From Cavenderia fasciculata (Eukaryota; Evosea; Eumycetozoa; Acytosteliales; Cavenderiaceae): DNA of 64,000 nt. Position 1 is the first letter of the stretch. Every line of letters starts with the position of its first letter. Location of the stretch: the NCBI RefSeq assembly GCF_000203815.1, contig NW_004457624.1, forward strand, positions 3,344,801-3,408,800, read 5' to 3'. Positions 12,275 to 23,567 of the stretch are shown piece after piece. A model generated the notes under the pieces. That model had not been told where the DNA came from. It saw nothing but the letters and a program-made list of their open reading frames with translations, and ran no database searches. The position numbers were made by a program, and so were the translations under genes.

Positions 12275-12345
12275 TGCACCAACCGAGAATCGAACTCGGA
12301 TCGAATCCGTGGCAGGGATCCATTCTACCATTGAACCATTGGTGC
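12275..12345 (-). tRNA. tRNA-Gly (anticodon GCC)
   Basis: 71 nt. The seven-pair acceptor stem is GCACCAA with TTGGTGC. The D arm contains TGGTTCAATGGTAGA (A box). The anticodon stem GATCC/GGATT encloses loop CTGCCAC with anticodon GCC. The T arm CCGAG/CTCGG encloses TTCGATT (B box). There is no intron. Six Ts follow directly on the minus strand as a Pol III terminator. It looks intact and functional. Partial copies lie upstream of it at 12620-12683 and 12859-12901. Confidence 0.95.
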
Positions 12346-12619
12346 TACTGTTGAAGATTTTTCTGATCTCTGGGCCTGGTCCGGCGATTTTTTTTTCAAC
12401 GAGTTACAAATTTTTTACACGGGTGATGATTTCTCATACTAAAAGTTAATATGGTGAACAAATGAGAACCAAGCTTGGGTTAAAAAAAGTAAAAAAAAGT
12501 TGATCCTTTGGAGGGGGTGAACCCATAGAGAGTCTTTCATGAAGTAAAATCAACAAGAACAGGTATCTGCGTACGTATCGAAGGATATGGAGCAGAAATC
12601 AGAAAAGAGCGATGTTTAT

Positions 12620-12683
12620 GGATCGAATCCGTGGCAGGGATCCATTCAACCATTGAACCATTGGTGCTACTGTTGAAGATTTT
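12620..12683 (-). pseudogene. 5'-half copy of tRNA-Gly with its upstream flank
   Basis: Positions 12667-12620 match nucleotides 1-48 of the intact tRNA-Gly with one change (in the D arm region). The flank ACTGTTGAAGATTTTT just upstream is identical to that of the intact gene. The T arm and 3' acceptor strand are missing, so it cannot fold as a tRNA. Confidence 0.85.
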
Positions 12684-12858
12684 TCCCACATCTTTTGTTT
12701 CTTGTTTTGGCTCACAAAAAATTGGTACTTATTAAAAGTTTTTTGGGGTTGTTCTTTTGACCTCAAAAATTTTGGCCTCATGGTGCTATTTTTTTTGGAT
12801 GTGTTGCATCTACTAATCAGTTTTTAATGATGATGGGAAATAAAATAATTTAAAAACT

Positions 12859-12901
12859 GATAGAATCAATGGCAAGGATCCAAACTACCATTGAAGTGTT
12901 G
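12859..12901 (-). pseudogene. More degenerate tRNA-Gly fragment
   Basis: Reads as a diverged version of the same 5' half (GAATCAATGGCAAGGATCC against GAATCCGTGGCAGGGATCC), with several substitutions and a broken acceptor strand. The shared upstream flank is no longer recognisable. Confidence 0.6.
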
Positions 12902-13059
12902 TTTTTTTAGGCAGACTAAAACAAAATAAACAATTTTTTTTAATTTTTCAAAAAAACAAATCACACTCAATCGAATAAGAAAGCACACGATCAACAATAC
13001 AAACCTCTTTGCCGATTGAAAAAAAAATATTACAAACAAGAAACTGGAAACAAACCTTA

Positions 13060-13370
13060 AAAATTCAACATTTCAAAATGGAAAACAATTGGAGCAAGAG
13101 GAGATATTAAAACATTGGATAAATTCATGACAAAACACAATGATGGTGGGTTTTCATGCGTCATCTTTTCAGCCATCGAACATAATCACTTGTTATTTAT
13201 TCAACACCTGTTCAATCAATACCCACACAAAATGCAAATCGATCACAACTATAGGAGTTTAGCCATCAACAGGAATCGTCCAATGATATTGAAATACTTT
13301 TAAGATTTGGCACATCAAGAAAAGACTCTGCCCAAATACTGGTTCAATCTCAAAACCTAAGGAGCTGACA
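13060..13370 (+). pseudogene. Broken ankyrin-type gene fragment
   Basis: A frame without its own clear start reads GARGDIKTLDKFMTKH, then AIEHNHLLFIQHLFNQYP, typical of dictyostelid ankyrin-like proteins. It hits TAA at 13301-13303, continues open in the same frame (DLAHQEKTLPKYWFNLKT), and then stops again. The in-frame stop and lack of flanking exons mark it as a remnant. Ankyrin genes with related sequence style lie at 17054 and 20532-23372. Confidence 0.5.
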
Positions 13371-13655
13371 AATGTATTCAATGAAATTCCTTATTTTAAT
13401 GATTTATTATCAACAGAAAAGAAAAGAAAAGAAAAGATTCAATCATCATTCATGATCAATATAGTGAATCCAAAAGTCAAATAAATTAATTAATATTGAA
13501 GGCACCATTACTTACTACACTAAAGTTGAATACGCTAGATTTATAAGAAGTATTTGAAACAGTGTAGTGTCTATAAAATAATGGTATTTTTAATAAATGG
13601 GATAGTTATAAAACTTTAAATATGTGCCCTTTGAGGAAGGGTGTATTAATTATTG
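13371..13655. other. Spacer, no gene seen
   Basis: AT-rich DNA between the ankyrin remnant and the 3' end of the glycosyltransferase-like gene, with an AAAAG run near 13420-13436. Nothing else is recognised. Confidence 0.4.
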
Positions 13656-15183
13656 TTATTCATCAAATTTGGATTCGTCAAAAGACTGTGCTCGATGCGG
13701 ATAACCGATATCCCAGTATATGCAATAGTCAGACAGTGCTCGAGGTGGATAATCATCCATAAGTTCACCATTATCTAAATAATAGTATTGTGTACTTGTG
13801 ATCTTTTGTGTATATAGGTTTGAAATCGTATCGATTGGATAAAACTCTTCATCTTTAGACTTTAGGATGATAAAAAATAGTTTGTCTGATTTCCAACATC
13901 CGTTTGTATCTAATTCTTCTTGAGTGGGTAAAGTGTTGGTTGAATGAAACAAACCAATATCATAACCAATATCCAACTGTTGTCGAAATTGATCAATCTC
14001 TTCTTTTGTTTTAGTAGATGGTACAAAAGCGATATTGAACTGTATTTCATAGTTCTCGAGCTTAAAGAAATACAAAAGATTCTCTTTGACATGATTACAT
14101 CCGTTTTGAAGTATAAAGCCAAGTTCCAACATATCAAATATCTCCTGCGGCATTGCAAGTAATGACTTTCGCTTTGATAAGGTGCGGTGTTCTTTTACAA
14201 GTTGACCTAATCTTGATGACCAGTCGAATATATCAATGTGAGGAAAGGATGAAAGTAGTTCATCCATAATATAATTGCAGTTGTCGTTTTTAGAGGCTTG
14301 GCATGCCACACCCTCTGTATGGTGTCTATAACAATACAACCATGCATTGCTAAACTCACGAGTATTCTGGCCTACAAGAGAATGGTCAAGGCAGTAACCG
14401 ATTGTCACCGTGTTAGATAGGAAGAGGCGAAAGTACATGTCACAATAGGAGTGGCTAATCAATCTCTCAGAGGCATGTTCAAAAAATCCCTGTACCAAGT
14501 CAAGAGAGGGATAATAGTGTACATACTCTGGTGGGATATTTTTACCTATATGATATGATGTGATCATTTCTTCTTCTATTAAAAATGAATGAATATACAT
14601 TAGAGTTAATGATACATGTGACTGACGATCTTAAAATACTGACGAACTTACTTTCGAAAGTGGCAGAATACTGTGAACGCATTCCAGGTGGCATGGTTTG
14701 GTTGTTGTCAACAAAGTATTTTTGTATATTCCAATAAACACACGATACTCGATTCTGATGCCAGAGATCATCATCGTCTGTAAACACGAGATAATGTTTA
14801 ACATTCTCCTGGGGCAGTAATGAAACTATATGACGATAGATTTGAAACTGAGCAAGGGGTTGTTCAAACCAAATGATTTCAGTATTGTCCAATCCGTTTA
14901 GATAGCTCTTTACATCTTCTTTGAGTGAAGGTTCACAGTATATTCCTAGGTAGAACCTATCTAGTTTTCTTCTTTGTTGCTTTATCGATTCGATACAGGA
15001 TTTAAAGTAACCTAGTCGAGTTTTATCTCCTATTTTTGATGCACACAAACCAATGAGGGATATTTGTGGTATTGTTGTATTTGTGTTTGTTGTATTTGTA
15101 GAGATACTTGAGTTGTTTAACAAGCTGGTTAACATGCTCAAATGTGCATCCTCTCCTAGAGTGTTTTCATTGTTTGGTTGCAT
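13656..15183 (-). CDS. GT-A-like glycosyltransferase (two exons)
   Basis: Exons 15183-14652 and 14575-13656 splice at GAAA|GTAAGT and AATAG|AAGAAG to give 483 residues. The N-terminal half shows a GT-A nucleotide-diphospho-sugar fold pattern: strand QISLIGLCAS, helix YFKSCIESIKQQ, strand RFYLGIYCE, then YLVFTDDDDLWHQNRV with an acidic DDDD at residues 136-139 in the place of the metal-binding DxD. There is no signal peptide or obvious membrane segment. The C-terminal half is not recognised. Sugar donor and acceptor are unknown, and the enzyme class rests on motif reading only. Confidence 0.7.
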
Positions 15184-15308
15184 AGTATTATTATTATTAT
15201 TTTCTCTTTCTTAATTTACTAGTAACAATGATCTTCACTCATTTCTTTTTTTTTGTGTCCTCGATTGGAAAAGAAAATACTGAGAAAAAAAAAATTAATT
15301 ATATTTAA

Positions 15309-16474
15309 TTAAGGTTTATTCATAATGAAACCAGTTGATTTAAAACAATCAATAAAAGGTTTTACAGCGACTATATAATCGGCACTTGTAAAGTTGTGGG
15401 GATGGTCAACAGTATGAGGGATTAATAATACATTGGGACTTTTGCCGGCCATATCAGAACCAGTTCCAAAAGTGCTAATCAAGGTATCCTCCTTTTTGAT
15501 GAGATTGACTACTTGGTGACTGTAGAAATGTTGATCGGGTCGAGGCATAATAGTTGTTCCAGGTGCCAGTCCAATGACATTGAGTCTTTCAATATAATCA
15601 ACCAGTGCATGCTTTAGAAACAGATTGATTGCTGCATTGACAAAGGTGCCACCATCAGATGCACAAATTTGAAGAAAATGTTTAGTTGGATGGGCAGACA
15701 AATAATCAAACCACTGCTGAACAATCAGACAACTAGTAAGACTATTTTCTCCACCTCCTTCGGTAGTTGCCAAATGACGTGTAACGTCCATTAAAAATCC
15801 GGTCAAGTCTTGATGATTGGGACTAAAGTTGTCTTTAGATACTACATAGGTCGGTAGATACACACAATAAAAGTTGACACCATCACACATTGAATCAGAC
15901 AATTTAGAGGCATCATGTCCAGCCCACCCAATAGTGTTTCCCATACCATTGACATAGGACACTTGACCTCTTTCATAATCTCTTCCCATCTTTTCACCCA
16001 ATGAAAAGTATTGTGTCTTTAATTTTGATTCTAATCTTTTGAACCTACTAGGACACTCTACCATCACCAAACTATCTTGATTATACTCGGTATAATTTGT
16101 TTGATTTATAAATCCACATCTATGTAATGATCTTGCTGATCTCCTAAAAAAAGAAAATAAGAATAATTTAGATAAAATATAATAATAAATGAATGAATAT
16201 AGATTACATACACTTTATCATCCCAAAAATGATCTCTACCATAGTTTAAACCATCTATTCTAGAATCAAACATTTTCGATAATTCCCAATACTTGAAATA
16301 AGCAATATTCTTTTCATCTTGACTCAAACTATTGTATATATTGACAAGTATATCTAGAGGTATATCATCTACAGCCGTTGGTATGATTGAAAGATAGAAT
16401 ATCTTTTTACCAACAAACTTTGAAAATGATGCCACTGAACTTGACATTACCTTTTTAATTGATAGTATTACCAT
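15309..16474 (-). CDS. Conserved-looking protein of unknown function (two exons)
   Basis: Exons 16474-16212 and 16143-15309 join as GT|G and give 365 residues. The second ATG (VMSSSV, ten residues in) could equally be the start. The N-terminal part, LPLDILVNIYNSLSQDEKN-like, recalls an F-box helix. The C-terminal part has GQVSYVNGMGNTIGWAG, FYCVYLPTY, HFLQICASDGGTFVNAA and NVLLIPHTVDH. This strand-helix layout resembles alpha/beta-hydrolase-like proteins shared between amoebae and chlamydiae, but I see no convincing nucleophile elbow, so no activity is claimed. It is a head-to-tail neighbour of the glycosyltransferase-like gene. Confidence 0.7.
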
Positions 16475-17053
16475 CTTGATATGTTGTTTTTCTAACTATA
16501 GATATATAATCTATCCTATCTCTATCTACATTAAATAATAACCACCATACAGCACATGTATTCACAATGACTCACTACTAAAGTATTTTGATAAATTGGA
16601 AATTAATTAAATTGACGAAGTGTACACTTGTCGTTCAAAGAATTGTTTATGTGGAATGATCATACACAGACAGACAGACATCCACCAATCATCATCGGAG
16701 ACAGTAGTTAAAGGTATGCAAACTGAATCAGGCCGATCACTGTCAAGTATACAACTATCATTGACTACAATAAATGAGTATATTGATATATTGATAGTGA
16801 TAGTAATAGATATTATGATTAACAATATAGTTATAACAATAATAACATACTGAGATGGCACTGCTCTACTTAGAAAAATGGTTCATTAAAAAATAAAAAA
16901 CAATCAGAAGAGTGCAACTTGAGAGACCTCTCTTTGTTTTTTTTTTAGACTTGAACAAAGAGATTTCATCTATTAGTTGTTGTTATTTGTTGTTTGTTTG
17001 TTTGTATATATATATAATTATCTTTAATAGATATTCAAAGGAAGAAGTAAAAG
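16475..17053. promoter_or_regulatory. Divergent promoter region
   Basis: 580 bp between a minus-strand gene and the plus-strand ankyrin gene. It is AT-rich, with a TATATATATA near 17006-17016 and a T-run. Two opposing open frames across 16607-16861 are low complexity and judged spurious. Confidence 0.45.
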
Positions 17054-17839
17054 ATGACTACTACTACTGTTTCAAGAGAATATACATTCTTTGATGTATT
17101 CAGAGTACCATTTGTAAAGACACAAATCCTCAACTCTATCAAAGATCAATCAGTGACACACAACCGATTCAACAAGAACAAACAATATATCAAAGGAAAG
17201 CAATTAGCTAGTGAGTTTGCAAAGGATCTTAGAATAATATCAACGTATGGTGTCAACTGGGACTTTATCAAACCTCTCTTGGGAGATATGAACGAGGCCA
17301 AGCCCGAGGCCAAGCTCAAGGCTATCCGTGCGTACTGCTCGCACCCCAACGCCAATCTCACCACCACCATCTTCCTCTTGGAGTGGTTCAAGGAGTTTAC
17401 TCCTGGAGATCTCTTGCTCGACGAGGTTGCCGAAGCTGGCCATCTCGACATTCTCACCAATCTATTGGATCGTTTCCCCGATGCACTCGTCACTGAAGAT
17501 GCTTTGGACGGCGCTGCCAAGAATGGACATTTGGCCACCGTACAATACCTCCACAAGCACAGAAAGGACGGTGCTAGCACCATGGCTATGGACTATGCTG
17601 CTGCCAACGGTCATCTTGCCGTCGTAGAGTTTCTTCAAAAGAACAGATCAGAGGGCTGCACCTTTTTGGCACTCGACAATGCCGCTGCCAACGGTTTGTT
17701 TGATATGGCCAAGTTGCTCTGTGAAGGTTACCCACAAAATGAAATCTCTGAAGATGCTCAATACTGGGCCGTTCAAAATGGTCACAAGGAAATTCAAGCC
17801 TACTTTGAATCTCGTCTCAAATCTAAAATGTCTGAATAA
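17054..17839 (+). CDS. Ankyrin-repeat protein
   Basis: A single exon of 261 residues. After about 100 residues without recognised domains come four to five degenerate ankyrin units: VAEAGHLDILTNLLDRFPD, GAAKNGHLATVQYLHKHR, YAAANGHLAVVEFLQKNR, NAAANGLFDMAKLLCEGYP and WAVQNGHKEIQAYFESR. This is the small-ankyrin type that is strongly amplified in dictyostelids. The function is unknown, and binding of a protein partner is presumed. The central exon is GC-rich, with long spurious frames on both strands. The ATG sits in an AAAAG leader. Confidence 0.85.
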   Translation: MTTTTVSREYTFFDVFRVPFVKTQILNSIKDQSVTHNRFNKNKQYIKGKQLASEFAKDLRIISTYGVNWDFIKPLLGDMNEAKPEAKLKAIRAYCSHPNANLTTTIFLLEWFKEFTPGDLLLDEVAEAGHLDILTNLLDRFPDALVTEDALDGAAKNGHLATVQYLHKHRKDGASTMAMDYAAANGHLAVVEFLQKNRSEGCTFLALDNAAANGLFDMAKLLCEGYPQNEISEDAQYWAVQNGHKEIQAYFESRLKSKMSE

Positions 17840-17983
17840 ACCAAAATAATACATAAAACCATGGTTATATATAAAAAATAATTATAACCATTGTAAATTT
17901 TAATTAAACATAATTATGTATAAAAGATATTAATTATTATATATTCCTTTTCATTTCCATTTATTTCCATTTATTAAGTTTAT

Positions 17984-19575
17984 TTACATATCGGAACTTG
18001 ACCACTTGTAAGCTTCTTCTTTTCTTGAATTGGATCTATTTTGATTTGCAAAGTATTCCTTTTCAAATCCATTACTACGATCAACACCATCCCATCTATA
18101 TCCAGGTCTAATATTAAATCTATTGGTTGGATATGATCCTTTATAAATTGGTAATGGTTTATCTTTTTCCTCTTCTTCTTCTTCATCTTCATCATATTTA
18201 TCTCCGTCTTTATCTCTTTTTTTCTTTTTCTTTTTATCCTTTTTATCTTTTTTTCTTTTCTTTTTATCTTTTTTTGATTCTTTTTCATTATCATCTTGTT
18301 GCATACCAGCCATTGGATCACCCCATCTATCTCTTTCCTTTTGCATATTATTTAGTGACTTGTCATCGGCCGATCGGCTAAATGGTGCCAATTTTTCTTC
18401 TTCCAATCTTTTCTTTTGTCTTTCTCTTTCCTCTAGTTGTACCTTTCCAATACCCCATTCCATTGAACTCTCTTCACTTGGTTTATCCTTGTTCATAAAT
18501 TCATTTAGTGAATCCAATTTTTTACCTCGTTTATCTCTATAAACAGTCTCTGCATTCTTTCCAGATAAATCTACTTGTTTTTTCTGTTCATTTGATTCTA
18601 TTTTAATTTGTTGTTGTTGTTGTGGTGGTCCAACATCAAATCTATTACTTTTTCTTTGTTGCTGTTGTTGTGGTGGTGGAGTTAAATCTCTATTGTTTCT
18701 TGGTGGTGTTGAGTCTCTACCTCCTCCTCCTCTTGGTGGAGATAAGTCTCTTGTTCTATCTCTACCTCTTGGTGGAGATAAATCTTCATTTCTATTGTTA
18801 TTTCTTGGTGGTGAAAGATCTTGATCTCTATTTCTTCCACCTCTTGGAGGTGATAAATCGCTATTTCTTCCTCTTGGAGGAGAAAGATCTCTATTTCTTC
18901 CACCTCTTGGAGGCGATAAATCTTGATTACTATTGTTATTTCTACCTCTTGGTGGAGATAAATCTTCATTTCTATTGTTATTTCTTGGTGGTGATAAATC
19001 TTGATTTCTATTCCTTCCTCTTGGTGGAGAAAGATCTTGATTTCTATTGTTATTTCTTGGAGGAGAAAGATCTCTATTTCTTCCTCCTCTTGGAGGTGAT
19101 AAATCGCCATTACCACCTGATCTATTTCTTGGTGGTGATTGATCTCTTGTAGAATGTTTGTTTTGAGTAGGGTCTTGTACAGTAACCCATTCTTGTTTGA
19201 CTATCTTTTCCAAATCAGCAGTACCAGTAAATTCATCTATATTGGCAATTGTTGGTTCATACTCTAAAAGAATATTTAGTGTTAATATCTGTGATCATCT
19301 GAGTTTTAAACTATGTGTGATGTTATATATATCTATTACAAACCATTTTTCTCTTTTTTCTTCTTTCTATTATTATACTCTGTTTCATAGTCTTGTACAG
19401 ATTGTTGATCATCTATATCTAATAGAGTTGATTTCTTTGTTTCTTTGTATTTTGTTACTTCTTTTTTCTTTCTCTTCTTTTGGTGGTTGTCGTTGTCTTG
19501 ATGATGCTCATCAGAAGGAGAAAGATACTTTTTCAAATGATCAGGTGCTGTTGATGCTGTTAATCTATTCATCAT
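17984..19575 (-). CDS. bud13: BUD13/CWC26-like pre-mRNA splicing factor (two exons)
   Basis: Exons 19575-19344 and 19263-17984 give 503 residues. The start MNRL, a Lys-rich N-terminus, and the C-terminal block [20 protein letters not shown] are diagnostic of BUD13. The middle holds roughly sixteen tandem units built on DLSPPR with Gly/Arg/Asn spacers (about residues 115-280), an arrangement also seen in vertebrate BUD13, then a Lys-rich stretch. In yeast and human, BUD13 is part of the RES complex that helps B-complex splicing and pre-mRNA retention; nuclear localisation and this role are inferred from orthology. The intron donor is GTTTGT, a weaker form than the GTAAGT and GTATGT used elsewhere here. 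Confidence 0.93.
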
Positions 19576-19884
19576 TTAAACACACCCTCCACTCTTTCGT
19601 ATCTATCTATCTATCTGTACTATATATATGTTAATATTAAAATCCAAAAAGAAAAATGAAGTTGACGAATTCGTATCACATGATAAAGAAAGTGTTTGTT
19701 TGTTCATGAACATTGGTTGATATTTTTTTTTATTGTTTAATTTTAAACAATATTTGTATTATTATTGTTGAGATTATAATTATATATAATGGCAAATGTG
19801 ATTATTATTAATATTAATATTATTAAATGTGATCAAGATTTAATAGATTGATATAATTATTATTTAAAAAAAGGATTAATTTGA
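19576..19884. other. Spacer, no gene seen
   Basis: AT-rich DNA between bud13 (its 5' side) and the 3' end of the small gene below. CTAT repeats lie near 19600-19614 and AT-only runs near 19800-19830. Confidence 0.4.
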
Positions 19885-20246
19885 TTATTTAAATGAAAAG
19901 ATTGAAGAGAGTGGAACGAATTGAGTGACCACGCCAAAAGCTTGACCAAAGATACCCATTGCCATTGAGGCACCTGCACCACGAGTGGATGATGACTTGA
20001 ATGCTGAATGATTCATGCCTCCACCAAGTGATGGATCATATTGATTGTTACCACCAAAACTGATATTAGTAGTGCTTTGCTTCATTGCCGATGAAGTGTT
20101 ACCAAGGTTGGAAAGAGTTTCTAAAAGAAAATAAAAAGAAAAAAAAAAAAAAAGAAATAAAAAGTTAATAAATAATAATAATAGCAAAGGATTAATAATA
20201 ATAATAACTGGGTTGATTGAATATATAACTTACCAAAAATAGCCAT
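19885..20246 (-). CDS. Small SrfA-induced-type dictyostelid protein (two exons, 13-nt first exon)
   Basis: A 13-nt first coding exon (20246-20234, MAIF plus one base) splices through GTAAGT to 20120-19885, giving 82 residues. The sequence begins MAIFETLSNLGN and has SMKQSTTNISFGG-like Ser/Thr/Gly/Asn composition and a hydrophobic tail, FGQAFGVVTQFVPLSSIF. Composition, size and the tiny first exon fit the dictyostelid families of small developmental proteins (sigN-like), but that assignment is from memory of the style rather than an alignment. No catalytic motif is seen. Confidence 0.65.
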
Positions 20247-20531
20247 TCTTGTTTTTTTGTTAATTGGATAATAAATAGAAATGATTTAAATTAAATTAAA
20301 TTAAATAAATAGTAAGTTGTTGATTTAGATTAGATTATTAAATAAATAGTTGTTGATTTGATATTTAACAATGGAGTGAATTGGTTGTTTAAATAGCCAT
20401 TGTTTGGGTAAAATTAAATTAAAATTAATTGTTGTTTTAATCTATTGATTGGTTGATTAATCTTTGATAGCTTGATGGATTGATGGATTGATTAAAAAAC
20501 AATGTTAACATGTGACAGTGTGATAATATAA

Positions 20532-23372
20532 TTATTCATCATATTGGGGGGTTAACGATAAGTCGTAATAATTTTTGTGTTTTGTAAATTGAAGTTCAAA
20601 AGTTGATGAAAAATGGTCTTTGTAACTGTTGTTGTTGGTGTCACCAGAGAATCGTGAGTAATGGAGACGAAGAATAGAAAGATTATTATTACATTTAGCT
20701 TGTTTGTGAATGATGGCATTACCTGCCATGTTGGTTGGTTGTTGATATGATGATAAAACTTTAAAGGAAGAGTAATGGTCTTTTTCAACACTACTAAAAT
20801 AGATTGCATCGACTGTTTTAGGTGTTAAATTTAAGTGTTTTTGTTGTTGTTGTATAAAATAAAGTGTCCTAATATGACTAGTAATTGGCATGACTGATAT
20901 TTTATCTTGATCATGATCATCATCTTGAATGATTGGTAATGATGTAATCTTTCGCTGCTCTATGTATTTGGCCAAATCAATATTACCAAGTGAAATCATT
21001 TCATGATACCAATTTCCAAATTGATCCAAATACACATCACCGTAGACAACACTGTCAGATTCCCCATTTTCAACATTCCATTGCATTGTCTCTTTAAACA
21101 TTTTGATGAACCCGCGAGAGAGGAGTTTATGGGGATATCCAACTAAAAGGTATTGTCTATGTCTATGAATAATACGGATCATCGGGATATCACATCGATT
21201 CACTGCCGATTGAAGATGTCTAGGTGTGACCTGAAATAGATGCTCTTGAGTACTTTCCAAACTATCTATATCTATTGCAATTGTTGTTGTTGATGTTGAT
21301 GTTGTTGCTGTCAACTTTAATCCAAGTATATAATCGATCATTTTAATGTCACCACGTTGTATTGCATTCTCTAGAGAGTTTGATATAGCTATTTGTTCTT
21401 TGGAATTGGTTGGTTGAGTGACCGAGAGATACGGATAATTCTCTAAAATAAAAGAGACAATGTAGACATGGCCACTATCCATCGCCGATGCGAGTGAATA
21501 TATGTCTGCAAGGGTCGGATCATCTCTATTAGTTGTAATAAATTGGATGCATGCTATAGATCCAGATTGTACAGTCTTTTCAAAAAACTTTTTGAAATTA
21601 CCTTTTAGAATGCGTCTTCCTTCTTCTTCTCCTTCTTCTTCTTGTTCTTTGTCCTCCTCTTCTTGAACCTTCCCAAGACTAGTAGTATCCTTTTCGAGTA
21701 AGAGGGAAAGGATAGAGTTTTGGTGACTACGAACATGATTGGTGGTTGATATTATTTGTGATTGGTACCGAGAGAGAAGAATCTGCATGCACTCGACACT
21801 AGCACTTGATGCACACAATACTATACTATTGTTATTGGGTAGTATATTGGTAAATAGATCACTTTCGAGTAACATTTGAATCATCTTGTCATTACCCTGT
21901 TTGGCAGCAATCTCGAGTAACTCCAATCGGTCTTCGACAGACCGTTTCTCCTTTTTCTTATTGGCCAATAAACTCTTTAAAATGTCCAATTGACCATGTT
22001 CACAGGCCAACTTGAGTAAACTATGTACAAAGGGGGGAACCGGTCCCTTTTCAAGACACCGATAGATGAAATGGAATAGATCCGAGTTGGCAGAAACAAT
22101 AGCATGTTTCAAAGGATAATGGAATTGTTGTAAATTTGGATACTCAAATTCTTTTCCATCTCTAGAAATAGGTCTCATACTCTTCATTTTCTTTTCTTTA
22201 TCTCCATCATCATATGTGTCATCATTGATTAAATCCATGTAGAATAAAAGAACATCTTTTTGATTCTTTTCAACTGTAGCTTTTAAAGCACTGTTTGCAA
22301 CATATGAGATGAATCGATTGTTATATATCCATTTGACAGTTTCCAAGTTGGGACCAGATGTCAGTCCTTCAACAACCCAAGCACCTCCACCACCCTTATT
22401 GAATTGTGATTTATCGGGATGTGGAAAGTCTAGTAACTTTTCAAGTACCTGCAAGTTTCCATGTGCAACACTCCACTGCAATGCAGCCGATGAAAAGATC
22501 TGTCCTTTAGTCTCGGACATAAAACCAATCGGTTGAGAAGCATCCCTTTTATACAAATCCAACATATAATGTACAACATGCCAATTGGCATTCTTGGCAG
22601 CACCATCAATAGCATCTTTAGAAAATTCAACTCTATACTTTGATTTCTTCTTTTTAAAGAGTGTCTTTAAACTTTCCAAATACTCTACTACCTTTAAATG
22701 TCCATTCGTAGCTGCCATATCATATGAATGATTTGTAAATTTAACATTATCATCCTATAAGAAGTAAATAAATAAGTAAGTATATTACAATGTTAGATTC
22801 TATTTGTTTAGGTAACATACAAAGATAGTTGGATCATTCTTTAGAGTAGAATGAATTAATAATTGAATGATTTCTAAATGACCATTTGAACAAGCATGAT
22901 CGATTGCATTGGTTGTAAATGGTGTACCGTTGGCTAATAGGAATTTGACCAATTCAAAATTACCAGATGCAGCAGCACAATCAACTGCTATATGTTCTTG
23001 TTCAAATGCAGATCGATAGTATTCAAAGATTACTTTAAAGGTTGATAGTTTAAACTTGACTGATGGGTGGTATTTGTGAGGTGAACAAACAGCCATGATC
23101 AAATCAAGGGTTGCCCAACCAACTTGTAAGTTTGTTTCAAGTGGTAGTTTGCCAGATTGAATTGATCTGATGCATAGATCATGTAACAATGATCCCGTTT
23201 CATTTTCAACTACCCATTTTAAACTTGGTATATCATTGAATCGATACGATGCAGACTTGCTACCATGGTCACTATACAATACACTATGAATACTATGTAT
23301 GTGTTTTGATACAATTCTAAATAAATATCTATTTAAAAGTACTTTTAATATTACTACATCTGTCGCACGCAT
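20532..23372 (-). CDS. Large ankyrin-repeat protein (two exons)
   Basis: Exons 23372-22821 and 22754-20532 splice in phase 0 to 924 residues. Ankyrin units occur throughout: CAAASGNFELVKFLLANG, HACSNGHLEIIQLLIHS, YDMAATNGHLKVVEYLESL, LACEHGQLDILKSLLANK, IAAKQGNDKMIQMLLESD and ASAMDSGHVYIVSFILENYP. The opening, VILKVLLNRYLFRIVSKHI, is a leader I associate with dictyostelid ankyrin families. A short acidic Glu-rich loop lies near residue 560. There are no other domains. A protein-binding scaffold is presumed and the partner is unknown. Confidence 0.85.
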
Positions 23373-23567
23373 TTAAATTTAAATAAACTAATCGATTGAA
23401 TATATATATCTCTATATCTCTCTGTCTCTCTCTTTTGTGTTTGTTTGTTTGTTTGTACAAGATATATATGTTTTTTATGATTTTTTAATTTTTTGAAACT
23501 ACTTCATTTCTTTCATTTCTATTTCTATTTCAATATTAATATTTTCTTATTCTTATTATTCTTATTC

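Noticed and set aside
18127-19152. Frames overlapping bud13 on both strands
   Set aside because: Readings of the DLSPPR repeat DNA in other phases; their composition is Leu/Phe/Tyr or Glu/Ile/His only.
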